Notes: generated by a model not told the origin, from the letters alone. A stretch of 64,000 bases of DNA from Pycnopodia helianthoides (GCA_032158295.1 CM063259.1:11838075-11902074), one strand, 5' to 3'. Shown: positions 1-10,775, counted from the stretch's first letter. Program-made: numbers and translations.

Positions 1-500
1 TGATGTTTATCTTAATGAGAAACTGTGATATGGCAAAGCCGGCGCTGCGTGTTCGTAATCCTTATTTAAGTAAGGAGATTTGCCAATCAATGGTCTAAGA
101 GGTTCTTTTTTGATGATGTGACTTTGGACTCGGGTCTCTGGTTACAGTTCCAACAGATAAGCTTTTTGCATTTTTAATGTCAGCAAAAGAGTTGCCTGTG
201 GCGGGCATATTCTTTTTCCTTTTTTTTTTCCAAATCTAGGACATTGTTACATTCAAGTTTCAGCTTACAGTTTTAACGATTTTATGATAAGAAAATTGTG
301 AAAGTTCATGGTGTTGGGTTTCACGAATGCATACATGTACTGATGGTATATTTCCTGTAGAGAGTTGCAGCAGACTGCCAGTGATTAAAAGTGGACATTT
401 TTCTGATTTTATCCCTTTTAAAATGGCGCGTTTTGTTAGGACCTTTTTGTTTCAGGCCCTACCCACAAAAATGCCCTTTACTAGGGGAATAAAGTCAAAG

Positions 501-702
501 CTCTAGGCCCTACATTTCATAGAGCTGCCAAAGCAGACAATAGCACTTACAAAATTTCCTGTCAGCAAAAAATAAGCAGGAAACCAATTGCAAACTGTAC
601 ATATGACACAGCATTTTAGCTGGTAACCCTTTTCCTGTAAAGCACAATTGCTTTTGTTCTTCGATAACTTTTGTACTCCAGCAGCTCTATGAAATTGGAC
701 CT
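501..702. mobile_element. family A foldback element, copy 1
   Basis: Left end AGGCCCTACATTTCATAGAG and right end GCAGCTCTATGAAATTGG are inverted repeats. The interior has the family core (AAATAAGCAGG, GGTAACC). It abuts the next A-like element directly. Confidence 0.7.
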
Positions 703-999
703 GGGGCCATTTCATAAAAACCTGTAGGCAGATGTTCTCCGCTTACGGAGCGGCCATTAGCAGAATTTCAATTCCATAAACACTGCTAACCGTAAGCAAA
801 GCAGAAGATTTGCTAGTTTGACTATGGTTCTTGTAAGCATATATGAGTGACGTAACAATGCAAGCTCATCGTGAATGCCCACACACACTGTCAAAATCCT
901 CTTTCAAGATCATTTATGAAATACACTTTTGCTTGAATCACAAGTTTTTTTTCTGCTGTAGTTAAGCACAAAAATGTGCATAATGAAATCGGCCCCAGG
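703..999. mobile_element. family A long variant
   Basis: Runs from GGGGCCATTTCATAAA to AATGAAATCGGCCCC, inverted ends of the family A type around a different ~300 bp core (GCTTACGGAGCGGCCATTAG). It sits back to back with copy 1. Confidence 0.55.
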
Positions 1000-2578
1000 T
1001 CTGGTTGCCTGTCAATAACTTTCTCACGGATGTACTAATGGAACTGCCCTTTTCCCGAAGAAGTGTCGTTGTCCAAACTGGAGTGAAATTCCTAGCAACT
1101 GTCTCCGAGATTGAATAATCTTAATATCTAAGACACCCCTTATGTTTGTGTAAATCATTAATGATATGCCCCGGGACTGCTGTTTCTCCAGACTCCACAA
1201 TCAGCACTTGTACTGATTGACAGCAGCATATGGAGTCACTGTCGTTCAACAAAGGAGTTGGAGGTGCGGTGTGAACTGCAGCGATTCTGGGCCAATTACT
1301 CCAATGCAAAAATGAAAATAACAAAACCTGCACCAAACATGTGTATCAGGCTTTATATTTTCAGTGACACCTTTAGATACTTATAGTGTGTATCATGGAG
1401 TTATTGTGATGGGTTTTTTTAAAGGGGGGAGGGGAGGAGGGGAGGGAGGGGTAGGTGTCTGACCTAGCCCTTACAAAATTTGTATGAGGTCACGAGAGCT
1501 ACTTTTGCTGGCAGGTTTTTTTTCTTTAAAGGACTCGACAAAATGTGAGGGAAAGATACGATGATCGACCAACTTAAGTATTTTCTGTCAACAGACAAAT
1601 GACATGGGTTGGGGTTTGAATGAATCAATTCACAAAAAAAACTTGTTTGTTTGAGCTTCAAGAAAGAGAAATGATAGGCTAATTTTGACGGATATGGTCA
1701 CGTGATTGTCGTGTCTCCCCCCCCCCCATCCCCACACACGACCTTTGAAGAAGCCAAGCAGACTCTACGACATGTACATGAACAAGAAACAGTTTGGCTG
1801 GTAACCGATATAAACTTTGCTAAGTGAGTTCTTTCTCCGAAACACATTTACAATACGCACACAGTAGGGAACCAGGGGAACTCTGAGCACGAGCTCAACT
1901 TTGATTTGGCTTGGTTGGTAACCGCACATAATTTCTCCAGTTAATACAAAGTAAATGAACGGAGCCCTCAACATAAATTCATAATGACTTCAACTGGTAC
2001 CCGTGATATTTTCACACGCTGCCACAATGATACCCTAATCAATCCACAGGTCCCGCATGTATAGATGCTACTCCTTTTTATTTGCCTGGTAATCCGCCGC
2101 ATGACTGATGCCCAAGGAGGCTCTCGGAGCAAATCTGACGCCAGATTGTTGTCTGTCCTCACGGCCACTTGCTGCACGCCAGATGAACCAGCGACGGTCG
2201 AAAAGTCTCCCGACAATATCGGCCCCGAACCTGCCGGACGCATTGATTTTCCTTTCTTCAAGCCAGTCGGAGACGAGAATCTGTACCTCTAATCGTTCAC
2301 TCTGGATGGCGGCCGGCTGTTTTTCCTTGTTTTGTTTTATTATTTTTTTAATGCGGGAGAGGATGAACCATTTGAGAAGGATGGATTGCTTTTTTTTGTT
2401 CCCGCTTTGGTTATGACAGCGTCCAATCCGATATGAGCTTTACTTGTTGTAATAACATGGTGTGCATTACAGGCAGCTCTCTTATGATTAGCCCCACCAT
2501 TCAAGCAGGCCACAGAAACTCTCTTCTCTACTTTGATCTGTCTTTTTTCCCATCAAAGAGGGTTTCTTGGGGGTCAGT
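1000..2578. other. non-coding, no repeat family recognised
   Basis: Contains a G-rich run (1425-1450), a C run (about 1719-1728) and a GC-rich CpG-retaining patch at about 2090-2320. Open frames of 75-102 codons on both strands cross that patch, but I recognise no protein or splice structure in it. The first 500 bp of the window likewise show nothing identifiable. Confidence 0.5.
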
Positions 2579-2912
2579 TTAAAGGCAGGGTATACTTTTG
2601 GCAATTACTTGTTAAATAAATGTAGCTCTGGAGAGCTGATGTTATTATAAAATGTTGTCACAAAAAAAACCTCTTTGAAATAATGTAATTTTTAGAGAAA
2701 TAAGTAATTTTTCACTCACAAATTTGATTCGGGGAAAGGCTTCAGGTATCTGAAAGCACACAATTCTATGCACCAAACATGTTTTTTCTTTCATTATTTT
2801 TTGGCAACAAATTTTCACAGGTTTTCACAGGTTTGATTTTGTGCACATGTTGAGATACACCAAGTGAGGATACTGGTCTTTGACATTTACCAAAAGTATA
2901 CCCTGCCTTTAA
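2579..2912. mobile_element. family F terminal-inverted-repeat element, copy 1
   Basis: Starts TTAAAGGCAGGGTATACTTT and ends AAAGTATACCCTGCCTTTAA: inverted ends of about 20 bp with TTAA at both edges. No coding capacity. Copies recur at 17.1, 18.3, 19.4 and 63.8 kb. Confidence 0.8.
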
Positions 2913-3135
2913 GCAGCTTTGGTGTCACTTCATAACCATCAGTCCAAGAATTTTTTTTACAAATAATTTACCATGTTTGAAACTTTGGCTTCGGCTATGG
3001 CTAAGGCTTGATCCCACGACTGTCTATATGTTAACATCAGTGGTCCAGCCAGCAGCCATAGCCAAAGCAAAGCGGCTTCAGACATGTAAGAATCCCTATC
3101 ATTGCACCATTAATAATCCCTTTGACATATTCTTC

Positions 3136-3579
3136 AGGGGCCAATTTCATAAGGCCAACATTTTCTGCCAACGAAGTGGCCCTTAGCACAGTTTCTAATC
3201 CATAAACCGTTATCAAAGCAAAGGGCACCCCCGTCTTGCCAGTGGCTCTCTTGTCAGTGGCCAGTAAGCAAACGAGTGTCGCAACAACGCAAATCCGTTG
3301 TAAAAGCGCACACAAATCTTCATCATTTAAGAAAAACAGGTTTGTGTTGTGCACACTTTCTAATGAAGACCCCTAGCATAGGTCGCCATACCTGAGGTCA
3401 AATGACAAAAACATGCACGCATGGACACATCATGCACAACTCTCAGCCAATGAGTGGCCTTCCTTTGACCCAAGTGAGGGCGCTGTTTGAGCTTGTGACG
3501 TCATATGCAAGGAGGTCTACAGTCAGCACAAAAATTTACTTCAGCCGAAAGACAACCAGCTTTATGAAGTTAGGCCCTG
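3136..3579. mobile_element. family A long variant, enlarged
   Basis: Begins AGGGGCCAATTTCATAAGG and ends CTTTATGAAGTTAGGCCCT. The interior shares GCAACAACGCAAATCC-type sequence with the 703-999 copy. The extra length suggests a secondary insertion whose ends I could not define. Confidence 0.45.
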
Positions 3580-3844
3580 AATTCCAATCAAAATTCCTGT
3601 CAGTCCTTGCATCTTCAGGGTTCTTATGAAACTAAAAATGCCCATAAATACACATAATATAAAAAAAGAAAGAAATTCATTGAAAAATCTTAGTATCATA
3701 CAGACGTCCCGAGTGCATTTCATGAGGATACACTTCCCCCAAACCTGCCAAGCAGATAAAGTTGTCATCGAAGAAACGCTGCCTTTGTGACAACTTTTGG
3801 TTTAACGGCAATGTGTGTGAAGTTTTGGGGTGTGGACTGAGGTC

Positions 3845-4081
3845 AACCTGGGCACAGTTTCACGGCTTTGCTTACCCCTTTTAAAAATTGGCACATACAG
3901 AAAAAAATCTGCGCTTTGCATACAAGCGTATTTTACAGGTCAGCCAGGAAATTTTGCTTCTGCAAATTACTAACCATTCTTTACTTACACAGCTAGGGCA
4001 GAAATTTGGTGGTAACTCTGTAGTGTAAGTAGAGAGTGTACATGCAGGAATCTGCTGTAAGCAAAGTCTTGAATTAAGGTC
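3845..4081. repeat. A-related repeat, diverged
   Basis: Starts GGGCACAGTTTCACGGC. It carries AAGCGTATTTTACAGGT, shared with the 34,949-35,224 element (AAGCGTATTTCACAGGT). It abuts family A copy at 4082. Confidence 0.4.
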
Positions 4082-4263
4082 CAGGGCCCAATTTCATAGA
4101 GCTGCTTAAGCACATAAAGTAGCTAAGCACAACAAAGTTATGCTTACCAGAATAAGGTTACCAGCCAAACAACCATGTCACATGTACAATTTGTGACTGG
4201 TATCCTGCTCGTTTCTGCTTAGCAGACAACTGTTAAGAAGCAGCTCTATGAAATTGGGCCCTG
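4082..4263. mobile_element. family A foldback, near-complete copy
   Basis: The clearest copy: CAGGGCCCAATTTCATAGAG at the left and CTCTATGAAATTGGGCCCTG at the right form a near-perfect inverted repeat of about 27 bp. The core contains GGTTACCAGCCAAA and TGACTGGTATCCTGC. 182 bp, non-coding. Confidence 0.85.
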
Positions 4264-5365
4264 CAGGTGGTATCACCTCTGTCGCCTCGGGTCCTAACCT
4301 GGGTTCCCTTCTCTTTGAAAGCCCCTTTTCCCACTACCAGCTAATTCCCAGGCAATTAAGAACCCTGGGAAACTCCTAGAGGGATTTGAACCCCACCGGC
4401 CATTCCAAATTCGGTTCACATTTGATGCATTTTTTTCCCAGGGATAAAATGAACAAATGAACACTCTGTATTCTGACCCCCTAGGAGTTAACTCACTCAA
4501 ACCCAACTCCCAATTGCTATTTCCTCAGAAATTGTTATTTTTTTCTGGGCGTTTGACAAGATTAGCAATTCAAGAAGGAAAAGGTCAGCCATTTTTGTCC
4601 AGAGAATATCCAGAGAATTTCATCAAGTGTACATATAGATAAAATCAATATTTCAACAAAAGTGCCTAGTTCTCTTGAATAGTGGTCCTGCCCTTGTTGA
4701 GAAACTGTTTTTGATTTTAAAGCCCTTTTTTGTTTCGCTCATGAATTAAAAGAAAAGCAACTGGTCAGTACACACGTTGTAGGAACACTTAACCAATGAC
4801 CGACAACCTTATCTGCTTGGCATCTCATTAAACATTTAGCCAACACGGTTTACGACTTTGAACTCAAAAAAATCTGTACTGGGTACCAGTATCACAGATG
4901 GTTTCCTATACATGTAGATTGCATAGTTCCTCGACACACGATGGTCTCCGGTGTATAGAGTTCCAACAGTATCAAAATCTGTACATATCCGTTGCACGTA
5001 GAAAGTGTCTTCATCTCGGAGCGGAATCCGTGAGATTATGTGCGTAGCAATTTTGTTGAACTGCAGTAGTGCCCTCTGTGGACGTTGCGGTCACTAAGTT
5101 TTCAAGGTGGTGTTTTGTTTTTTACGTTGGTTCTTTTTTTTTTTCCCCCTCAAACGCCTGCCAGAGAAGGTTCCACTTTCAAACAGTGCCACAGCTTTAT
5201 TGGAAGACTGCAAAAAAAGAGAGAGAAAAGAAAAGAGAAAATAAGATTATTGTTATTTTTTAAAGTTTCCCCTCCCACAAGGAATGGGGGGAGGGGAGGG
5301 GAGGGGTGGCAGGAAAATAACAAAATGCTACAGCTTTTAAAAAGTATTTTTAAAAAGTATTTAGA
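4264..5365. other. non-coding, no repeat family recognised
   Basis: Mostly unique AT-rich sequence. There is a T run and purine-rich tract near 5135-5240 and a (GGGGA)-type tract near 5284-5308. Overlapping short frames here have no recognisable product. Confidence 0.5.
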
Positions 5366-5648
5366 GGTGGTCAGATTGGCGCAGTGGTATCTTTCCTCGC
5401 TTTCCACCTCTGGGACCCGGTTCGAATCCCACCGGGGGCACTATTCGGGTTTGGGTTTACAGTCCCTACCGGATTGCATAGGTCTTCCCTGGAATTAATT
5501 CTCAGGGGTTTTCCTCCCACATCTAAAACTGAAACTTCCTTCATTGTTTTCTCTCCATGGGGGTTCTTGGCTAGTATAGTGATTAATGTAAGTTTTCTCT
5601 TCTGAGGGTCCTTGTCTTCACAACCAGAATAAATAAATGAAATGAAAA
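5366..5648 (+). mobile_element. SINE with tRNA-like head
   Basis: Box A-like TTGGCGCAGTGG (about 5376) and box B-like GGTTCGAATCCC (about 5420) mark a tRNA-derived RNA polymerase III head. A ~200 bp body follows, with an AAATAAATGAAATGAAAA tail. A SINE is more likely than a tRNA gene because the head is diverged and the body and tail are attached. Confidence 0.7.
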
Positions 5649-5654
5649 CATGGG

Positions 5655-5795
5655 GTTTTTCACTATTTTCTTGTGACTCGGACGACCAATTTTCACAGGT
5701 TATGTTATTTCATCACTGCTCGATGTATGTTGGGTTACCTAAATTGCAGATACTGGTCTTTGACAATAAACCAATGGTTGCACGCCTGCTTTAAG
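5655..5795. repeat. family F-like fragment
   Basis: Shares CACTATTTTCTTGTGAC, GATACTGGTCTTTGACA and a GCCTGCTTTAAG end with family F and with the 58.26 kb fragment. Only one end is present. Confidence 0.5.
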
Positions 5796-6146
5796 AACTG
5801 ACTGACACAATGATATACTCATCTACATGTAGTTGCTTTGGTTCATATAGTCAACAAGATGTCAAGTAGATGATCTTATTATACATAGGGGTACGACCAA
5901 GGGAAGCGGGGGCAACTGCCCTCCCAGACTCAGGCAAAACAGTGGGGGAAATTTTGGCACACAAGAAGAATAAAAAAAAATTGGACAGAGAAAGCAAAAA
6001 AAGACCTTTTACTTGTGTGAAATTTTAGGCAAAACAACCCCTCTGCCTCCCTTCACCAAAGAGTCTCCATACTCCCATGATCTTGTAGACTAACTGAGCG
6101 GCATGCTTTGAAGCAGTTCTGAGGGCCTGAAGTGGAGGGGTTTGCC

Positions 6147-6630
6147 CATAGTGTTAGCCAGAGGGGTGTCTGGGTGTCTGTTTTATCTGTCATTTAATAG
6201 ACCATGTGAACGTTGTTTACAATAAGTGTGACCTTGTACATTCTTTGAGTATTCTGGCAGGCAAGATAATACACTGGTCCTATGGGAAAGTTGACATTTT
6301 GTGTCATAATTTCCACATAAAACCAAGAGTTATGAAAGTAAAAGCTGGACAAGTTTTTAGATGTGCCCCTTTCATCATATCAAAAGTTGATAAGAATTAG
6401 ACAGTGCAATCTCCATAAAATGTAAGATTTTATGCTTTCTTCCATTGAGCTGTGTACAAATCGTGCCTGCAGGAAGTCCAGGCTCTGTGGCTCTTTTGTA
6501 AACATGTGATGTCACAGGTCACATCGTCTATACATGAAAATGTATTGTAATTGAACAATGTGGACACCCATTTTTTTTTTTATTCCTGCAAATTAGGACA
6601 CCCTTTTACCAAATCCTGGCTAAAACCTTG
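6147..6630. mobile_element. family H element interrupted by a 333-bp insertion
   Basis: Flanks match the uninterrupted copy at 17,430: CATAGTGTTAGCCAGAGGGG at the left, then after the insertion AATGTATTGTAATTGAA, GGACACCCATTTTT and TTTTACCAAATCCTGGC. The insert occupies 6198-6530. Confidence 0.65.
6198..6530. mobile_element. inserted element with short inverted ends
   Basis: Left end TAGACCATGTGAA and right end GTCACATCGTCTA pair at 11 of 13 positions. It has no coding capacity. Its limits are set by comparison with the intact family H copy. Confidence 0.5.
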
Positions 6631-7619
6631 GGTTGGCAAACCGTTCCCCGTCTTGAGTTGTATGAGGCAATGTGCTCATGGTTTAGGATGGTTGGTATTG
6701 CATCATCAATACCATACATGGACAAAATGTGTTCATTGCGCTCACCCATAGCAACAGTGCAGTCATGTCAAATATTCTAATCCACTGACTAAGTAACTGT
6801 GTGCTGTGTGTGTGTGCAAAAACACGTGCTAGGTTGTAAAAATGTATACATGCTCAGCGCTACGTTGGTTTTGGACATTCTCATATTTCAGGCATAAACC
6901 ACAGTTAACTACAATTGTAACTAAGGGGCCATTCGGAATTGTCAAACAATTTTGATATTTTTTCAAAATTGTGGGTGGGTTGGTCAAAAGAAATAACTGA
7001 AAATCAAATTCAGTTTGTATTTAAATAAATTCATAACAAAAATGAACGAAACAGAAAAAAAAAAAAAAAAAAAACCCAGCTGGCCCAGATCATCGTCTGG
7101 GAGGTCTATGTGCTTTTAGCTCAGCCCCTACATGTAAGTATGTGCTGTTGCTTTCGCCCGCCCACCTATGCTATGCTACCCTTGAGTCCTCAGCTCCATG
7201 GTCTAAAGCCATATACAGGGAAAGCCATGGAAAACTACTGATGTTGGAGACCTTTGCTCTAAAATATCTGTATTATTTGAGGTAATAAATGTACTTTAGT
7301 AAGTCATTCAACATTTAAAAATCAAAAGTTTGGGGTGGGTGGATGGGTCAAAACAATTTCTGTTTGTTTCCTCCTTCCGTGGTTTCAGCCATCTCGGAGA
7401 TTTGACACAACAGTTTTATTTCCCAGACCCTTCAAGGCTTTCCCCATGTACAAGCTAGCAAATCGGGCCAAACGCATGCACTGTGTGGACCAATACGCGC
7501 AGATTGTGGGCCCCTTTTGAAGCGGATTTTAACAAATATTGAAGGGAAAAAAAGAAGAAAAAAAGAAGAAGAAAGAATTGTATTCAGGGTAAGCAATGAA
7601 ATACTGATGTGTTCTTATT
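6631..7619. other. non-coding, no repeat family recognised
   Basis: Includes a (TG)n stretch near 6805, an A-run of about 20 at 7054-7074 and an AAGAAGAAA tract at about 7548-7575. No gene signal. Confidence 0.5.
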
Positions 7620-7975
7620 TGTCAAGTAATAAACCACAAGGGAAACTGACTGGGTAAATTTCAAATAGTATGGGGTTGAACAAAGAAAAATTGACTAGAG
7701 CGGGATTTGAACCAACGACCTCCGGATTAACGTACCGGCGCTCTACCAACTGAGCTATCTAGCCCTATATTGGCGGTATCCCTATTTTGTCAATATCTTT
7801 GTTCGGGGGTGCCAGTCAGAAGCCATACAACCGTTAACTGCCGTGTAGCCAGGGATCACACCCAAGTTTACGATACAACCTAGGAAGCAGCAGCCACGGG
7901 ATCACCTTGAGGGGATGCGACTTTTTAATTTAAATGTCAAGTAATAAACCACAAGGGAAACTGACTGGGTAAATT
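7620..7975 (-). mobile_element. family T element: tRNA-like core between 41-bp direct repeats
   Basis: A perfect 41-bp direct repeat (starting TGTCAAGTAATAAACCACAA, at 7620-7660 and 7935-7975) bounds about 275 bp holding an antisense tRNA-like sequence. Copies at 26.5 and 48.2 kb each keep one of the two end repeats, which argues that the repeats belong to the element. Too short and without coding capacity for an ordinary LTR element. Confidence 0.7.
7692..7765 (-). other. tRNA-Asn-like sequence inside the family T element
   Basis: On the minus strand there is TAGCTCAGTTGGTAGAGC (D arm, box A), an anticodon loop reading ACGTTAA (anticodon GTT, Asn) and GGTTCAAATCCCGCT (T arm, box B). Embedded in a dispersed repeat with diverged relatives at 15.8, 26.7, 46.4 and 48.3 kb, so a tRNA-derived element is more likely than an expressed tRNA gene. 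Confidence 0.6.
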
Positions 7976-8790
7976 ATTTGCTTTGATTGTGGAACAATAC
8001 AGCCATTCAATTCAACAATCCAGTAAAACACAATGAAATCTCCGACAAAATATGAAAGAATTTTTTCATTAAAAATATGAAAATGTGATGAATTTTCTAC
8101 AGACAGTTTGGAGGTGAAAAATATTGTATGGTGTGTTTACTGAAAACTACAGAAGATGGGAACTAAGGTACCATACACAAAATATGATAAATGAAACTAG
8201 TGTTACATGTCATAGCATCATCCTTCACAAGTTATCAATTCATGAATGAATAACCAATCCAAAGGAACCCCCCTTCACCCCCCCTTCACCCCCCCCCTCC
8301 CCCATGGAATCCCCCTCTAACTGTAAATGCATTATGTCCTGACAATCATTAAGACATCAACTGCAGTGTGTAACACATTCAAGGCCAGGCCATCCTGGAG
8401 AGAGCTGTGCCTGTGAAAACATGCACAGGCAGGGCCGGCTTGTCAGCTCAAGTCTGGTTAACTTAACACCTTGTTCCTAATGCATCACTTGTTTTCATTA
8501 CCGAGGGGGGGGGGAAGATGGGAGTGGGGGGAGGGGAGAGAAATATTAGAAAATATATAGATTGACAATGAAGGGGTTTAGTGTGTTTTGTGTAAACAAT
8601 TTTGAGGTATACCACATGTGTAGTGAACAAGCACTGTTGTTGTACATGGACAGAGAATATACAAGGGGGACGCATGGTGAAGTGGGGGGGGGGGGTATTT
8701 TATAGTAACAGTTCAGCATGTTCCTGTTTCAAAAATACTTTTGATGGACCTTTGAAATGATACGAATGTGGAAAAGGCCCCTTATGTTAT
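7976..8790. other. non-coding, no repeat family recognised
   Basis: C-rich runs at 8270-8305 and G-rich runs at 8500-8540 and 8680-8697, in otherwise unremarkable AT-rich sequence. Confidence 0.5.
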
Positions 8791-8957
8791 TAAGGCCCTT
8801 TTCGAATCCACGGCTTCGGCTCTGGATTGGGCTTCAGGCCCAGTTTTCTTATCTGAAACCCTGACCGCAAAGCATGCGTAAGTTAAAATAATTGAGGGAG
8901 CCTAGCTAGCCTGAGCCGATTTTTGGAGCCGAAGCCGTGAACTCGAAAAGGGCCTAA
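8791..8957. mobile_element. 167-bp foldback with AGGCCCTTTTCGA ends
   Basis: Left arm AAGGCCCTTTTCGAATCCAC continues CGGCTTCGGCTC. The right arm is its near-perfect reverse complement (GAGCCGAAGCCGTG, then CTCGAAAAGGGCCT). Arms are about 32 bp; non-coding. Confidence 0.75.
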
Positions 8958-9165
8958 GTCTCTTCAGCTTTGGCTGCGTCTGTGGCTAGACTCAGGAATG
9001 TATAGAAGCAGTTATTTGGTAAATGTAGGGAAGCCACAGCCAAAACTCCACATTAAGGAAGAAAACTGTGGTGCTAGACATACATGTACATGTAGGACTA
9101 CATGACACATCACAGTGTCAGTTTATAGCTTGTGAACAAATTGCATACCGCAGTGCACATACATG

Positions 9166-9810
9166 ATCATTCACATTATCCAAAGATGACAAACACATTC
9201 ATTCACATCGTCCAAAGATGGCCTACATTTCCAGGGTTTGCCCTTAACATTTTCAGAGACTAGCCAGCAGGACCAGTTAGCTGGTTGTTTTACTACAGTC
9301 CGCCAGCTTTTTCCCTAGTCCATATTTCATATTAAACAGGGAAGCTTTTCAACACTGAACTTGCCAGCCGGACCACTTGGAAAGAATTTTGACTGGTCCT
9401 TTGGGTGTTTGGACTAGCATTTTTGGCCAGTAGACCACTGTTATGGGAGAATACAGCATTTCTAACTCCATGTACATGTACACATATATTCACACCATCC
9501 AGAAATGGCCAACACATACATTCACATTGTCCAAATATGGCCGACATTTCGACCTCCATGAACACATTATGCACACCATCCAAAAATTGCCAAACACATA
9601 CATGTACATTCACATTGTCCAAAGATGGCCTACATTTCTACCTCCATGAACAACACACCAACCAAAAATGGCCAACACAAACCCGTCCACAAATGGCTAT
9701 TGCATAAATTCACATTGTCCAAATATGGCCTACATCTGAACCTCCATGAACACACATATTCACACAATCCAAAAATGGCCAACACAATCATTCACATCGT
9801 CCAAAGATGT
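9166..9810 (+). repeat. ~80-bp tandem repeat array, interrupted
   Basis: Repeated modules: CATTCACATTGTCCAAAGAT, GGCCTACATTTCTACCTCC, ATGAACACACATATTCACAC and CATCCAAAAATGGCCAACAC. Long open frames through it (9405-10071) are a by-product of the periodicity. Element Y interrupts it at 9232-9456. Confidence 0.8.
9232..9456. mobile_element. family Y element, copy 1, inserted in the tandem array
   Basis: Bounded by CATTTC at 9226-9231 and 9457-9462, a likely 6-bp target duplication. The body (GCCAGCAGGACCAGTTAGC, TTTTCAACACTGAACT, GACCACTG) recurs at 11.35 and 13.04 kb. Confidence 0.65.
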
Positions 9811-10530
9811 CCTTTAACATGTGAACCATACAAGTTCAATTGGCGACAAAAAAATTGTATTCCATCTGTTCACAGGTTTTCAGTTTCACTCCGAGAAGAA
9901 GAAAAAAACCTGACACTCTGTTCTCAAATTAATCGTCGTTTGCTAAACTACCATAACATGTGTGAAATTCAACAACTCCCACCCCCCCCCCCCCACCCCA
10001 CACACACCTCAAAATTCAATATATCGATTGTGGTATTTTTTCTGATCTTCTCTGAAAATATTTTTTTTTAAAGTTACTCTTTGTTCAATTTCAAAGAAAT
10101 TCAGTTTCACTGAGTGAAATGTAAACCCGACCACAAATTAAAAAAAATATTATCCACTCTTCCATTCCTTGTGACAACATCAAATGACTGTTTTATCGAT
10201 CAAGATGGGAGTCTCAAGAGGTTTTGACAGTTTTAGGCAACAGGAGTGAGAGATGAAGTACAAAACAAGAATTAAGAAGAAGAAAAAAGGAGATGGGCTG
10301 GCTAAGTACATTGTGTATACAAGAAGAAAAAGAAAAACAGACGGTTACAGAAATGAGTAGATTGAATTACTTTTAGAGCTCAGGTCAGGAGCAGTGACAG
10401 GAAAGAAGACGGACAGATGACATGAAAGAATTCGGGGCATTACATGGAAGCGAGTAGCTTAGAGTAGAGAAGAGGCCTTCTTTCTGCTGTGGAGCGCCGC
10501 AGCTACACGGACATGTAGGATACTATTAAG
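9811..10530. other. non-coding, no repeat family recognised
   Basis: A C run at about 9979-9995 and an AAGAAGAAA-type tract at 10268-10340. No gene signal. Confidence 0.5.
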
Positions 10531-10652
10531 CGGCTACAGCTATGGCTACGACTTTTGCTAAGGATGTTGCTAAGGACATCCTACACTTAAACGCATGATG
10601 ACGCGGAATTCCAAGCGTAGCCGTAGTTGTGGCCGCCAATTCGGACACAGCC
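10531..10652 (-). mobile_element. family X repeat, copy 1
   Basis: The reverse complement matches 45,546-45,665: AGGCTGTGTCCGAATTGG, CCGCGTCATCATGCG, AGGATGTCC and TTAGCAACA. GGCTACAGCTATGGCTACG at one end and GTAGCCGTAG at the other are loosely inverted. Confidence 0.55.
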
Positions 10653-10775
10653 TCTGTCTTGGCCCGAGATGTCAGTGATCGATAGTGGGTTGTGTTTGTA
10701 CGCCCGCTAGTAACTTGTAATAGAGCGCCCTCGTATGGCATGATTTCACCAACTGGACCAGGTCTCGCCTACATC
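10653..10775 (+). mobile_element. decayed family M element, one arm
   Basis: GTCTTGGCCCGAGATGTCAG, TAGAGCGCCCTCGTATGGC and CCAACTGGACCAGGTCTCGCC align with the left arm of the foldback at 47,021. No right arm is visible. It abuts the family X copy. Confidence 0.5.

Noticed and set aside
1968..2416. Opposing 97- and 102-codon frames in a GC-rich patch
   Set aside because: No recognisable domain, no consistent splice sites, and both strands are equally open. Recorded only as a CpG-retaining patch.
5069..5605. Frames through the 5.4 kb SINE
   Set aside because: They run across the tRNA-like head and body of a SINE.
7692..7765. Functional tRNA-Asn gene
   Set aside because: The sequence sits in a dispersed element with several diverged copies in the window. 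No independent evidence of an expressed gene.
9405..10071. Open frames of 68-148 codons rich in H, T and C residues
   Set aside because: They translate the 80-bp tandem array and adjacent low-complexity DNA. The same periodic text is open in more than one frame, and no splice or domain evidence exists.
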